64,000 nucleotides of DNA, taken from assembly GCA_029204225.1 (NCBI GenBank), contig CM055097.1:11719828-11783827 (forward strand), given 5' to 3'. The notes beneath the pieces are model-generated. The model was not told the DNA's origin, did no database searches, and saw only the letters and a list, made by a program, of their open reading frames with translations. The translations under genes and the position numbers were made by a program. Positions 33,276 to 43,355 of the stretch are shown in pieces; position 1 is the stretch's first letter, and every line of letters starts with the position of its first letter. This DNA is from Diphasiastrum complanatum. Its lineage: Eukaryota > Streptophyta > Lycopodiopsida > Lycopodiales > Lycopodiaceae.

Positions 33276-33600
33276 TCAGGAAGCTTGTTGATGCTCTCAA
33301 GCACCCACCACCCTCAATACCCATGATCCCATGATTGCCATGGCATGGTTGGCATCACACACCTTCATCCATTGAATTCCTATGGTTGGAAGTGGCACAA
33401 CACTATTCAACCCTCAGATTCCCATGATTGTCAACGCATGGTCGTAGGGGCATCACACCTTCATCCATTGAATGCCTATGGTTGGAAAGTGGCACAACAC
33501 TATTCAAAGCTGAGGAAGCTTGGTGATGCTCTCAAGTACCCACCACCCATGGATCTAAGCATACTCACGGTACTCTCCCACGGGGAGTGTTTACGAATCC
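33276..33600. repeat. Nested tandem duplication near the gene's promoter side
   Basis: A unit running from CATGATTGYCAWSGCATGGT to TGGCACAACACTATTCAA occurs twice, from about 33,329 and 33,423 (about 94 bp period). On the outside, AGGAAGCTTGKTGATGCTCT with CAAGYACCCACCACCC occurs at about 33,279 and 33,511. A related sequence in reverse orientation is seen at 53,890-53,970. This is probably part of a dispersed repeat. Confidence 0.65.
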
Positions 33601-34169
33601 TCTGATCCAAAGCATCTGTTGATTTTTAAAATTGATTCTTTCCTACTTCTGCCTATCAGCAGAGACGGTGGGTTCTTTTTTAGATTGTCATTCTTGTTTT
33701 AAACCCAAGATCAGGCAAAAGGGAACAGATCGTCGTTGTAGTATACTTTTTGTCTTGCCTGTCAGAGGACTACTCAGGGTCGAACTCTCTTGAACGCAGT
33801 TACATTCATACATAGATGCAAGCCATGAACGCTCCTTCACAGATCAAAGTGCAGCCCAAATGAACATTCAGCAGATTCTACAGCTATCTACTCCTAAAAA
33901 CGAACTGAATCAGAGCCTAAGCATTACTAAACTGAGCTACACTTGCATAAATTGACAAAACAAGAAACAAGAACTAATCTACAGCATTTTAGGAGTCCAA
34001 GAATCAAGAAACCAACCAGCCTTTTGATTCTTGAACACCCCAAGAACATCATGAACTGGACTGTAAGAGATATGCAAGAACTACACCACAACTCCAGCCT
34101 ATTTACTTTACCTGAATGCTTGTTCCTACATTAATCCACAAACAAGAAAAGAAACTAATCCACTCTGGG
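33601..34169. other. No gene recognised; may include the outer part of LTR family E
   Basis: On the minus strand the similarity shared with 53.98-54.52 kb ends around 34,170, but this copy may continue a little further. Two GAGTGGATTAG-like units occur near 34,150-34,185. There is no coding signal. Confidence 0.4.
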
Positions 34170-34738
34170 AAAGCAGCAAATCTAATCCACTCTACAGTCC
34201 ACAACCACACACAAAAGGAGGGAAGGGCAAGATCATAAATGCATCACTCAAGAAACAAGCATGATCAAGGAGCTCAATGGATGCACCAAACTCATGAAGG
34301 CTCTTCTCATTTCAGCATGGAGTTGATACCATTCACAAAAAGCTCCTCTTCACAAAGAGGGAGTCTCTTAAATAAGCAAGAGAGCTCCTTAGGTGGCATC
34401 CTAGTGGAATTTCCACATTTCACAAATTACAAGTGGAATAATGCTCTCCACTAGAGGTCACCATCAAAAGGTGGCTCACTCTACTTTCTTTAAGAGGGGT
34501 CTACTTGCATTTATTACATTTGCTTAGAAATACTAGTTCCTACATGGTCATTCCATCTTCCGAGATTCACCACGAGGCTTACACAGTTCTTGCTTGCCAT
34601 TCCTAACTAGCATTTCTCGGCTCTCATACTCGGTTCTCAGTCTTCGTTGGTCTCGTCTTCTCAGATACCTCCTCGGTCTAAGGTGAGAGGTGCTCTTGAG
34701 TTGCTCTATCCGAGTAGTTTGGGGATTCGTCAGAATCA
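34170..34738 (-). repeat. LTR family E copy (minus)
   Basis: About 570 bp matching 53,979-54,525 in reverse orientation, with small differences. On the minus strand it begins TGTTGGCTGATTCTGACGAA at 34,738, after a GGCGTGGGATGA tract. It carries a TTATTTAAGAGACTCCC promoter-like site near 34,370. It was probably the 3' LTR of a minus-strand element whose interior lies at 34.7-35.9 kb. Confidence 0.7.
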
Positions 34739-35858
34739 GCCAACATCATCCCACGCCTAATGTGTTGCAGGACCCACTGCAACTCATATTGGACGATGTC
34801 GCTCCGCTTTGCATTGGCATCTTCGATCGTCACTTGGAAAAGCGTAGATCCTCGTTCGCTTACATAAAACCAAGTTCTTGTTGTCGAGTCTTTATCACTA
34901 AAATTGTTTTTCACGAATTGCCGTAGTTTAACCAGAATGTCTTATTGCTGCAAGACATTCTCAAAATTGGAGAGCTCTCAACAACTTCACAACTTGCATG
35001 CTTGAGTGCTTTCCATGTGTCTCTTTGTTTTGTCACTTGTATCTGCCATTGACGGTTTCATCTTTGGTTTCTTGGCAGATTCTATCCTCTGGGAGGTCTG
35101 TATCTTCCATTTGCCTCTGGGTGTTTCCGTGGTTCTTCTCTTAGTTGAAGTTCCAGTCTCAAGGAAAACCTTTGATTTGCAGGTTGCACAACCTTTGATT
35201 ATCAGTCTCAAGGGGATGGATTCATCAAAAATTGGCGGTAGGAACAGTTTTGGATGGACGGTTTGGTAACGGTAAGGAAACATGATGAAGGCTTGGTGGT
35301 AGGGTGAAGGAACTGATAGTTCTACAGTTGCAGCCTTGGACCCTTGCAATGTCGAGCTTTGACCACCACTTGCTGGGTGAGGAGCTTGTTTTATTTGCAA
35401 GTTCACAATTGTCTTCATCTTTCATTTTCTATAGCTCTTTCTTTTGATCCGTTAGTTTTGTATCTCTTTGGGCTTCATAAGAGGGGATTCAACTATCATT
35501 ACTCCAAAGAGTTTCTTTTGATCAAGATTGATCTGACTCATTTGTTGCTTAAGTTTTTGTCCTTTCCTCCTCAGCTTCTTGGATCTTTCTCTTTATTTCT
35601 TCTAGCTGTTTTGCCTGCTTTTGTAAGTCTTTTTCAGCTGAACAACCAATATAGGTGGTAGTTGGTCTCCACAAGACACTTGCAATGATCTATCAGCTGC
35701 TTCGGTAAGACTATCAAAAACTGAGAATTTCTCAGAAGAACAGTAAACTGGTGATAAACAAACAGATGGAAGGAAGGGTGGTGGTGACAACAGTAGATGG
35801 CGTGGACGATAGACATGAGAATGGGCGCAGAAGTATGGCAAGAGGTTGGTTGAAGAAG
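34739..35858 (-). pseudogene. Unidentified coding remnant with coiled-coil segment
   Basis: Several minus-strand pieces run towards the LTR. The first is a charged helical stretch, QKQAKQLEEIKRKIQEAEEE, near 35,600, in a frame that ends soon after. A 143-codon frame (35,418-34,987) rich in Lys, Thr and Ser follows. Last is VKLRQFVKNNFSDKD with a WFYVSERGSTLFQV-type segment (34,930-34,740), reading up to the purine tract. Pol motifs are absent. It could be an extra open frame of the retroelement or a captured host gene fragment. I do not recognise the family. Confidence 0.4.
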
Positions 35859-35861
35859 GAC

Positions 35862-36132
35862 TTAGAATTTGCTTTGCACAAAAACACAGATCATGCTACA
35901 CGATAACACAGACAAAAAACAGTCTCCATAGCAAGCTCACATAGCAACTGTATTTCTCAAAATGAAATTACACTGTACATATAGTTGTTCACTCAAGCAA
36001 CCCATGCATGACCCAGGTTGTCATTGGCGGGACGCGTGTCCCGTCGACTTGCCTCATGGCAAGGCCAACTGATCCTTATCCACTGGTAGGATCCACAGTA
36101 TAGTAACATAGTGATTCTACTTTAATTCTAAC
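35862..36132 (-). repeat. 3' LTR of old copia element F
   Basis: About 270 bp, matching 41,644-41,892 with roughly a dozen substitutions and a net extra of about 22 bp in this copy. The ends are TTAGAAT and ATTCTAA(C). On the minus strand it follows the purine tract AAGGGAGAGA (36,133-36,142). The divergence from its partner indicates an old insertion. No clean target duplication was found. TGAAG occurs on both sides but not flush on the left. Confidence 0.85.
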
Positions 36133-36159
36133 TCTCTCCCTTAAAGTAGAGTCTACTTT

Positions 36160-39100
36160 TTATACAGTCATATACATAGCTTTAAAGTCAACAAACTTTA
36201 AGTACAAAAGCTTTGATCTAAACTTATCAAACTTTTCTCCAGTAAGTGGCTTAGTGAAAATATCAACTAGTTGTTCTTCTGTGCTACAATGAACAACATG
36301 AATTTTACAACTCAGTAGCCTTTCACATATAAAGTGATACTGAATCTCAATGTGTTTAGTTCTCGCATGGAACACTGGATTCTTTGCTAGCTGAATGTCG
36401 CTCTGACTGTCGCTATGTAAAGTCGTGGGATTTTTTTGCTTCATGCCAATTTCTTCCAAGATTTGTCTCAACCATATAGCTTCTTGTGCTGCACTACACA
36501 TTGCCTTGTACTCTGCTTCTGTGGTGGAAAGAGCAATTGTACTTTGCTTCTTACTGGACCAGAAAAAACAACTACCACAAAACTGGAATACATACCTTGT
36601 GGTGGATCTACGATCATCATAGTCACCTCCCCAATCCGCATCCACATAGCCACACAACTCAGGTAAACCATCATGCTTCCTGTAAATCAAGCCATATTCT
36701 GAAGTGCCTTTCATATAACGCAAAATGCATATAGCTACCTTCCAATGCATTTCCGTAGGTGTTGCCATAAACTGACTTATAATGCCAACAACATAGCATA
36801 TATCTGGTCTAGTCATGGTAAGTAGATCAAGCTCCCTACTAACTGTCTATACAGCGTAGCATCAAATAATTGTGACTCGTCAAGCTTAGAAAGCTTTTTA
36901 CCTGGTTCAATAGGAGTGTTTACTGGTTTGCAATTCTGCAACCTAAACCTGTGCAGCAACTCTTTGACATACTTCACCTGTGCTAATCCCACTTCATGTC
37001 CTTTTTGCCACACTTCTACTCCAAGGCAGTAATGCATCAGACTGAGAACTGCCATCTCGAATTGTTCCATGAGGTCTTTCTTGATCATGTCTATCATCTC
37101 TTGATTATCTCCTGTAATAATCAAGTCATTAACATAAAGAGCAATCAAAGCAACCATACCATCAAAGCATAAGAGATATAGATTTGGATCAGAATGTGTT
37201 CTCACCATCCCCTTTGAATGAAAGTAGGCATCAATCCTGTTATACCACGCACGTGGTGCCTGTTTAAGACCATAAAGCGCTTTCTTCAAGCGATATACTT
37301 TATTTTCCTGTCCCTTTCGCTACAATGCCTTCAGCTTGATCCATGAACACTTCTTCTTCTACCTCACCATTTAGAAAAGTAGATTTCACATCCATCTGAT
37401 GCAAAGGCCAGCCAAAATGTGAAGCTAAAGCAACAAGTAGACGTAGAGTATTCCACTTACAAACAGGCGCAAAGGTCTCCTCATAGTCGATGCCTTTATT
37501 TTGTGCATACCCTTTGATCACCAATCTTGCCTTGTGCTTTGCTATACTTCCATCTACATGATACTTAGTCTTGTATACCCATTTGCAACCAATGGGTTCT
37601 TGCCAACTGGTGGTTGTACTAAGTTCCATGTGCTATGCTTAGCAATTGACTCCATCTCCTCTCCCATGGCCTTGACCCAAATGTCATCATCCTTCGCTTC
37701 ACCATAAGTCGAAGGTTCTTTGCTTTGAATAATGCTAGTTAAGAGAGCATAATTTGCTTCATACCTTTCAGGTTGAGTCTTCTCTCTTGTTGATCTTCGT
37801 AGCTCTCCTTGGTTAGATGATCCTGGAAAGTCATCTATGTCACGGCTCTCCAACAATCTCTCAAACCAATTAGGGAGCTTCTTGTCAGGTGATCGGCTTC
37901 CTGGTGAAAATGTATCCCATGGTACATCCTTCTCCTTGCATTTGTCACCTGCAACTTCAATCCTTCTTGCACCAAAAGGTTTGTCCCTACCTCTCCAACC
38001 TGTCTCTTGAGGTTTAGTAGCAGTATCTTGAGATGTATCCTCATGTTCATCACTCGGAAGGTCAATGAATGGATCATCATCAGGTGGTATCCTCACTATA
38101 CCATCTTTCCCAGTGGATGTGTCTATCTTCTCAGCATCCTCATCTTCATACATCTTGGATTCATCAAAGATAACATCACGGCTTATATGGATTTTGTTTT
38201 CGACTGGATCAAAACATCTATAGCCCTTCACACGATCATCATATCCTAGGAATATGCACTTGATAGCTTTTACATCAAGTTTACGTCTTCTTCCTTAGGA
38301 ATGTGTACAAAGGCCTTACATCCAAAGATTCGCAAGTGGTTCACCTTTGGCTTCTTCTTCGTGAATGCTTCCTTAGGTGTTATCTTTGGTATGGCAATGG
38401 TAGGACTCCTATTTTGAAGATAGACTGCCATGCTACATGCTTCTGACCAAAAATCTTTTGGTAGTTTCATCTCAGCTAGCATAGATCTAGCACTTTCCAC
38501 AATTGTACGATTTTTGCGCTTAGCTACACCATTGAGAGCAGGAGTATGAGCTTGCGTAAATTGTTTTATAATCCCACATTGATCTTAAAGATCATTGAAG
38601 TCATTAGACTTGTACTCACCTCCAGTATCTAATCTTAGGACTTTGATCTTCCTACCTATCTGCTTTTCGACCAATCCTTTGAAGCTCTTGAAGTTATCAA
38701 ATGCATCTAACTTCTTCAAGAAGTAGATCCACGTCTTATGTGACATATCATCAATAAAGGTCATGAAATAGAAGGCTTTACCTAAGGACATGGTCCTCAT
38801 AGGCCCGCATAAATCTGTGTGGATTAGATCCAGGATGTTCTTTGCTCTTGCAACACCTCCTTTATTGAACTTCTCTCGATGTTGCTTCCCATATACACAA
38901 GATTCGCACATCGATTTCAAGTGATCTTCTATGGTAGACAATCATGTTACCATCTCCAATTTTCTCATCAAACTGAGGCTTCCCAAGTTCAAGTGACCAA
39001 GCCTCTTATGCCACAACTCAGTTTGCGATGGAATGGACGATACAAGTCTGTGTTGCCTCTTAATTGTAGCATTCAACCTGCACAATTTTGTATTGGGCTC

Positions 39101-40320
39101 TCTTACTCCATCCGCAATAACTTTGAACTTTTGGTTCACATCCTTCACAAAGCAATGATCATGGGCAAATTCTACTTTTAACTTTTGATCAGTAATGATC
39201 CAACAAAAAGTAGATTTTTCTTCAAACCTGGTACATAAAGTACCTCCCTGATCATCCTGCTTTTGCCATCAGGTAGTTGGATTGAAATGGTGCCTATCCC
39301 CTTGATCTTGCACACCTCACCATTTGCTTGTGAAACAGATATTCTATTATCCAACACCTTCAAACTATTGAACCAATTCTTGTTACTTGTCATGTGTCTT
39401 GTGGCTCCCGAGTCAATATACCATGCTTGATCATCTTGATTAGATGACAATGCAGATATGAAGATGCTAGAGTCTTCAATCTCACTCTCATCGACAAGGT
39501 TACCTGCTTGTTTTGGTTTCCCCTTGCCTTGTTTCGCCAGGAATTTGCGACATTCACTCTTCCAATGGCCCTTTTTACCACAATGGAAGCACTTGTCTTT
39601 CTTCTTAGTTTTACTGGAAGATCCCTCATCCTCCTGAGACTTGGCAAATTGCTACTTAGATTTCTTCTTTCCCTTGTCCTTGCCTTGTTTTTGGCGTGTC
39701 GCAAGTGCCTGATCGTCAGTATTTTGACGTCTAGCTTTCACCATTTCTCGTCGTTGCTCTTCCTGCATCAAGATTCCTGTGAGCTCGTCAAAGGTTGGCA
39801 ATCTTTCTCTTGATGATATTCCGCTCACAAACATCTGATAGGGTTCTATAATGTCACACAATGCATCGTGCACTAGCTCCACATCACGTATGTGCTCACC
39901 AATAGAATGCAGTTCATCTCTCATTGTCTTGATTCTAGTCATGTACGTCTGAATGTGCTCTCCTTGCTCCATGCAGGCACTATTCAACTTTGACTTTAGA
40001 AACATGATTCTTGACGGATTTGACGTCTCGAACTGCTCCTTTAGCACATCCCATGCCTGTCCGGGTGTCATAGCATCACAAATGTGGGTAATGATGTGAT
40101 CCTTCACTGACAAGTTAATGAAAGTCAAAGCTTTCCTCATCTTTTTGTCGAACACTTTGAAATCTGCTTCATTTGGCGGCCTTCTCTCATCAGCTGTGAC
40201 GACTTCCCACATGTCTTTCTCCATCAGTATGTTTTTCATTCTGAATTTCCACACTGCATAGTTAGAAATCCCGTCCAATTTGCTACTTTCACTCAAAATG
40301 GACTCTCCCATGTTTGCCAT
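36160..40320 (-). pseudogene. Ty1/copia Gag-Pol of element F, frameshifted and mutated
   Basis: Minus-strand order is complete. Gag with UBN2-type start is at 40,320-39,652. The knuckle CFHCGKKGHWKSEC is near 39,590, and protease WYIDSGATRHMT near 39,420. The integrase zinc region LWHKRLGHLNLGSL follows, then integrase core with [10 protein letters not shown] and [11 protein letters not shown] has KGYAQNKGIDYEETF, and RNase H ADWGGDYDDRRS with STTEAEYKAM (36,816-36,160). Defects are an in-frame TAG after Gag (39,652), a frameshift near 39,185, TGA at 38,942, TAA at 38,585, and frameshifts near 38,280, 37,600, 37,300 and 36,815. The RT active site reads LYVNDLIITG, where YVDD is expected, so a catalytic Asp is lost. 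This element cannot move by itself. Confidence 0.92.
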
Positions 40321-41628
40321 CGCAAATCTGCTTGAAACTTCTGCCGTAGGCTAAAAACAGTATGCTGAGGCCAACAGTGATGTCAGAAGTTGAAAATAAT
40401 GACCTGCACTTTTTACCTTACCAGTCCACTCGTCGCTTTTGGACCAAATTGAAAGCCAAATCGGCGTCGCCTTCCGAAATGCACTCAGTCGTCAACTCCC
40501 AACAACGTGCCCAGTGGAATGGTGAAATCACTTCTGGTGTACTCCGAACACTTTTTTCACTGCAGTCACTCTGTTTTGTTGTACCATACTTGTAGGTACA
40601 GTCCGGGTGCCCTTCGTTTGGAGGTTATAGCCTTTCGTTTTGGTCAAAACATGCAAAGGACCCAAAAATAAGGACTTTTCTAGTTTTTGAACTGTTTTTT
40701 CACCTTGAAGAAACTTCACTCTTCACTTGTAAAGGGACCCAATTCCAATTTCAGTATGAAAATTTTTAATGAAGTTGAAGGCTAGAATGCACTTCACTTC
40801 TTCAGGGCCCTCTTCAACAACCCTTCAGACTCCATCCAATCGTTGAATCTGATCCAACTGTGGATATCCCTTTTGGGTAGCACAATCTGGGCCGTCGATC
40901 TTGTAACTCCTCTATCCAATGGATCTGAGCACTTCTGTGCACCAATGGAGAGTCTTGTAGACACTGTCCACTTTGAAATGCTACGCTCTCACCCTGGTTC
41001 AACGCGTGAACTGTCCGCGACCTCCTTGTCTGCGGCCGCGCCTCCCACACTCAAATTTGCTTGATCTAACTCGCTTGTGGATCGATTTGAGCACGATCTG
41101 AGGCCTGGAGCAAGGTTGCCCTACTGATTCCAAGACTGTAGAGTGTTCACTCAAGAAATTACCATGGAGAAACAGTGATTTTAGCTCAACTTGACAAAGT
41201 GGCTTTTTTCACCTTTTACCGCAAATCTGCTAGGTTAACTGTCTGGAGACAAATCTCTGACATAATTTCAGAATCTCTCCATGGCTGGTTGACAATATGA
41301 TATGCTTCCTTCCTGTCCTTACGGCATCCAAAACGGTGCACAAACAACGAAGAAATCACCAGTTATGTATAAAAATCGTAATTTCAAACCCGATTTCAAT
41401 TTTTAGCTGGCTTCAAAATTGTCAATTTTTCACCAAATTTTTCCCTGTCTGATGCTATGCACAGGCTAATAATCCCTCTGATGAGCTTAGCAAGCCTCTA
41501 TAAACTAGAAACCATGCACCAATGCTTCTCTTTCCATCTTCAACCTACCGTAAACCCTAAACTCTCATAAGACAGTTCTCCCGAAGCTCTCTTCAACGGC
41601 GATGTTGTACTATGTACACTCCCTGTAC
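40321..41628 (-). other. Long 5' leader of copia element F
   Basis: About 1.3 kb separates the primer-binding site from the gag start, with no sustained frame. It is unusually long for copia leaders. A GC-rich island near 40,990-41,045 contains CGCG and a NotI-like GCGGCCGC. Confidence 0.6.
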
Positions 41629-41642
41629 GGCTCTGATACCAA
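41629..41642 (-). promoter_or_regulatory. Primer-binding site of copia element F
   Basis: On the minus strand TTGGTATCAGAGCC follows the LTR end ATTCTAAG. It is a perfect initiator-Met tRNA-type site and marks the 5' side of the element. Confidence 0.9.
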
Positions 41643-41643
41643 C

Positions 41644-41892
41644 TTAGAATCTGCTTTGCACAGGAACACAGACAGAAAACACTCTCCACAGCAAGCTCAC
41701 ATAGCAACTGTATTTCTCAAAATGAAATTACACTGTACATATAGTTGCTCACTCAGGCAACCCATGCATGACCCAGGTTGCCATTGGCGGGACGCGTGTC
41801 CCGTCGACTTGCCTCGTGGCGAGGCCAACTGATCCTTATCCACTGATAGGACCCACAGTATAGTAACACAGTGATTCTACTTTAATTCTAAC
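41644..41892 (-). repeat. 5' LTR of old copia element F
   Basis: About 249 bp, the partner of 35,862-36,132. It carries the near-palindrome GGGACGCGTGTCCCG and the CCATGCATGACCCAGGTTG block found in both LTRs. Its termini are TTAGAAT...ATTCTAA. Confidence 0.88.
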
Positions 41893-42109
41893 TGAAGCAC
41901 ACAGATTTTTCAATGCTTGTGTTTCCCTTTTTGAAGGATCTTTGTCATGACTGGGGTGGGTACTTCTTCTGATTGAGTCTCTTTGGATTACCCCTCTGTC
42001 TTCTTTAGCCTTGTTTTTTTTTCATATTTGACTTGTGACCTTGGCTGTCGATCTTGCTGATGTTGTTGTTGGTAGCTTAACTGCTCCAGTGGATCCAAGC
42101 AGATCCACT

Positions 42110-42143
42110 CTCCTCCCCCCCCCCCCAAAAAAAAAAAAAAAAA
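42110..42143. repeat. Homopolymer junction, C run then A run
   Basis: About a dozen C (interrupted by T upstream) are followed by about 17 A. No function is evident. Such tracts are prone to slippage and assembly error. Confidence 0.9.
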
Positions 42144-42389
42144 TCTATCGGTGGGGATGTTGTTGTTGGTAACTGTTCATGGTCAAGATTGGATCGGCGT
42201 GTGGAACACGTAGTTGAAACTCGTTTGAACATGCGACTGGACTAAAGATTGAACAAATTTTAACTAAATTTGTTTCGATCTTATTGTAGTTGACTCAAAA
42301 AATAATATGGCAATGAGATGCAGGAATCAACTCTAATTTGACATGGATTTCTCATATGTCCTAAACTGCTGTACAAGGGAATCTGAAGA

Positions 42390-42702
42390 TGGATAGATGA
42401 ATGAAAATCCTGCGAGAGGATCAAAGTTATTGTACCTGAAAGGCTGTATTCAAGACAAGATCATTTACTTTATGGTAGACCTGGGAGCGTCACATAACTA
42501 CTTGTCAGAAAAACTGGCAGGGAAATTGGACATCCAATGTGAAGAAAATGTGACTCCTATTTGTGTGGAGACCGCGAAAGGTACAATGACCACTTGTAGA
42601 TTGGCAACCAACTTACCAATCTCCCTGGGAACCTGGAAGAATCGACTAACATTTACAATCTTGAAGATGGATGCCTTTGATGCTATTTTGCGATTAAACT
42701 GG
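42390..42702 (+). pseudogene. Ty3/gypsy aspartic protease, 5' half (split by copia insertion)
   Basis: The frame contains LKGCIQDKIIYFMVDLGASH and then NYLSEKLA, the retropepsin flap/active-site region with DLGA where DSGA or DTGA is usual. It continues to FTILKMDAFDAILRLNW, matching the 'DAILGM.WL' end of gypsy proteases. The frame is cut at codon Asn-Trp by the target site of the copia element, and resumes at 48,553 as WFNEHVVAFLSKGVNLVSLE. The Ser-to-Leu change beside the catalytic Asp suggests it was already damaged before the insertion. Confidence 0.85.
42698..42702. repeat. Target-site duplication ACTGG (left)
   Basis: ACTGG directly precedes the LTR start TGTGAAAAACTC. The same five bases follow the other LTR at 48,553-48,557. 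A 5-bp duplication is normal for copia integrase. Confidence 0.95.
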
Positions 42703-43355
42703 TGTGAAAAACTCAGATCCAAAAGATGCTAAAGTTTCATAAAGATCTTGGCCATGGAAGTTATGCACATCTAGATTGAAAAAATGATAGAAATTGTGAT
42801 GTTAAGCATACTAAACATCAACTAAACATCAAAATCTGATCATAAGCTTCCACAAACAGAAACTTGCTGTCCCTGTCCGTACTTCAGAGCCTACAACCTG
42901 CATTTCACACGTGTGAAGCCATAGCAACAAAGAAATCACAATTCTAGTGGCTAGAATGCAAGATATGAACAAAAAAGTGAGAGAGAAGAAGATGGATCTT
43001 CAAAGAGCATAACATTCATTCAATAGAATGAAAATGAGATGTGTACATACTCGTGGAGATGGCTATTTATAGCAGCCATAGTGCCTCTTGGCCACTTGTC
43101 TTATGATAGGCTAAAATTGGGGTCCAATAGGATTCACCCATCTACCTAGAAATTTGGTCAAATAGGAATGCACCAAATTATGAGCCAATAGAAGAGCTCC
43201 ACACTCGACCTCCTCTAATTAATGTGACCTCAAAAGTAGTGTACACATACTTTGGGCCTCTACATACATGTATGAACCTATCTCTAACTTTTATTTGGCC
43301 ATAGGCCTACAAAATCTCAAGTTAGGAAAATACTACTAGTTGACAATTTTTCACA
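42703..43355 (-). repeat. 3' LTR of the intact copia element
   Basis: On the minus strand it begins TGTGAAAAATTGTC and ends GAGTTTTTCACA, with 9-bp inverted ends TGTGAAAAA/TTTTTCACA. It is preceded by the purine tract TTGAAGAGGGAG. The palindrome TTCACACGTGTGAA is at 42,904-42,917, and the TATA box CTATAAATAGC at about 43,062-43,073. The Gag-Pol stop codon overlaps its first bases. Confidence 0.95.

Noticed and set aside
35862-41897. TGAAG as a target-site duplication of copia element F
   Set aside because: TGAAG follows the right LTR directly, but on the left it is six bases away from the LTR edge, so it is not a proper duplication.
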